NCBI GenBank assembly: GCA_024644125.1
Contig: JAHELQ010000189.1
Coordinates: 3,648-9,064, forward strand
Length of the DNA stretch: 5,417 bases
Origin: Candidatus Aminicenantota bacterium
GTDB lineage: Bacteria; Acidobacteriota; Aminicenantia; UBA2199
Direction of reading: 5' to 3'
Part shown: positions 4,967 through 5,417 of the stretch, one piece after another
Numbering within the stretch: position 1 is the stretch's first letter
Layout: the number at the start of each line of letters is the position of its first letter
Position numbers and translations under genes: made by a program
Notes under the pieces: generated by a model
Databases searched by the model: none
Seen by the model: only the letters and a program-made list of their open reading frames with translations
Told to the model about the DNA's origin: nothing

Positions 4967-5417
4967 GGTTCAATATCGCATCCTTGAATAATTGTTCGAT
5001 GGACTCCTTTTGATGGAGTTCCAACAAGCGTTCCGGCTCTCCCTCCACAATGATGTCGCCTCTGTGGATGATGAGGATCCGGTCCGCGAAATCCACTTCG
5101 TCCAGGTTGTGGGTGCTGACCAGGATGGTTTTTCCCTGTTTTTTGAGGTGGTAGATGTCGTGCCAGAACTGCCGCCTCACTTCCGGGTCCACGCCGGAGG
5201 TGGGCTCGTCCAGAAAAATGATTTCCGGGTCCGGCATCAAACAAACAAAGAGCGCGATCTTCTGTTTGATCCCCGGCGGTATATCTTTGATCTGCTGTTT
5301 GAGAATCTCTTTCGGGATTTGGGACTGAATCTCGATTTGTTTCTCTTTGACGCTCTGAACGGAGAGGCCTGAAACGCCACCGAAGAATTCGATGTTCTCC
5401 AGAGAGTTGAGCAGGGG
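4953..5417 (-). CDS. ABC transporter ATP-binding protein, YbhF-like (C-terminal 154 residues; cut by window edge)
   Basis: The frame is open from the right edge of the window to the TAA at 4955-4953, giving 154 residues whose N-terminus lies outside. Counting from the first complete codon: SLENIEFFGGVSGLS at 5-19 (helical-domain entry), IPPGIKQKIAL at 46-56 in the place of the ABC signature, Walker B IIFLDE at 66-71, D-loop SGVD at 74-77, and switch histidine in STHNLDE. Walker A and Q-loop are upstream of the window. The wording EPTSGVDPEVRRQFW and the two permeases directly downstream point to the YbhF type, in which this could be the only or the second nucleotide-binding domain. The signature lacks the LSGG core, a departure also common in YbhF-type second domains (LGWKQ-like). 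It supplies ATP-driven power to the two permeases. A TTG at 5240 would not be a real start, since domain sequence continues upstream of it. Confidence 0.9.
   Translation of the reverse strand, partial: PLLNSLENIEFFGGVSGLSVQSVKEKQIEIQSQIPKEILKQQIKDIPPGIKQKIALFVCLMPDPEIIFLDEPTSGVDPEVRRQFWHDIYHLKKQGKTILVSTHNLDEVDFADRILIIHRGDIIVEGEPERLLELHQKESIEQLFKDAILNHETH

Noticed and set aside
1..5417. Search for CRISPR arrays, tRNA or rRNA genes, insertion sequence ends and attachment sites
   Set aside because: No regularly spaced repeats, cloverleaf-like segments, transposase sequence or paired terminal repeats were seen; nearly all of the window is protein coding.

Overview
The window looks like chromosomal DNA from a diderm (Gram-negative-type) bacterium of fairly balanced base composition. 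The evidence is a secreted, glycine-rich beta-barrel-like protein together with standard Shine-Dalgarno sites, sigma70-like promoters and a classical intrinsic terminator. I cannot place the phylum with confidence. The mix of a YbhFSR-like ABC-2 exporter, a fluoroquinolone-export-type ABC transporter and a small orphan barrel protein would suit several poorly cultured diderm phyla. No rRNA, tRNA, CRISPR array, insertion sequence or phage gene is visible.

From the right edge leftward on the minus strand runs the 3' part of an ABC-2 drug/lipid-type exporter operon: the C-terminal half of an ATPase (4953-5417, cut by the window edge) and two paralogous full-length permeases (3848-4966 and 2745-3851). 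The genes overlap by 14 nt and 4 nt and end at a strong intrinsic terminator at 2709-2738. This is the layout of YbhF-YbhS-YbhR: one NBD protein and two different permeases. Next, still on the minus strand but with its own extended -10 promoter, is a small exported outer-membrane-barrel-like protein (2004-2603).

That gene converges, across a 19 bp gap, with a plus-strand CPBP (CAAX/Abi-type) intramembrane protease gene (1352-1984). A hairpin sits on the protease stop codon in this gap. The protease gene is divergent from a second ABC exporter on the minus strand: an ATPase (318-1172) followed, with an ATGA overlap, by a permease (1-321, cut by the left edge). This pair resembles the group annotated as fluoroquinolone export transporters (Rv2686c-Rv2688c type). 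The 179 bp divergent region carries two good back-to-back sigma70-like promoters, and a stem-loop follows the protease promoter at about the predicted transcript start.

Together the window holds parts of two separate ABC-2 exporters, a membrane protease and an orphan barrel protein. Most of it is ordinary accessory transport content. The points deserving a second look are the shared control region between exporter and protease, the altered catalytic motif of the protease, and the non-canonical motifs in both ATPases.
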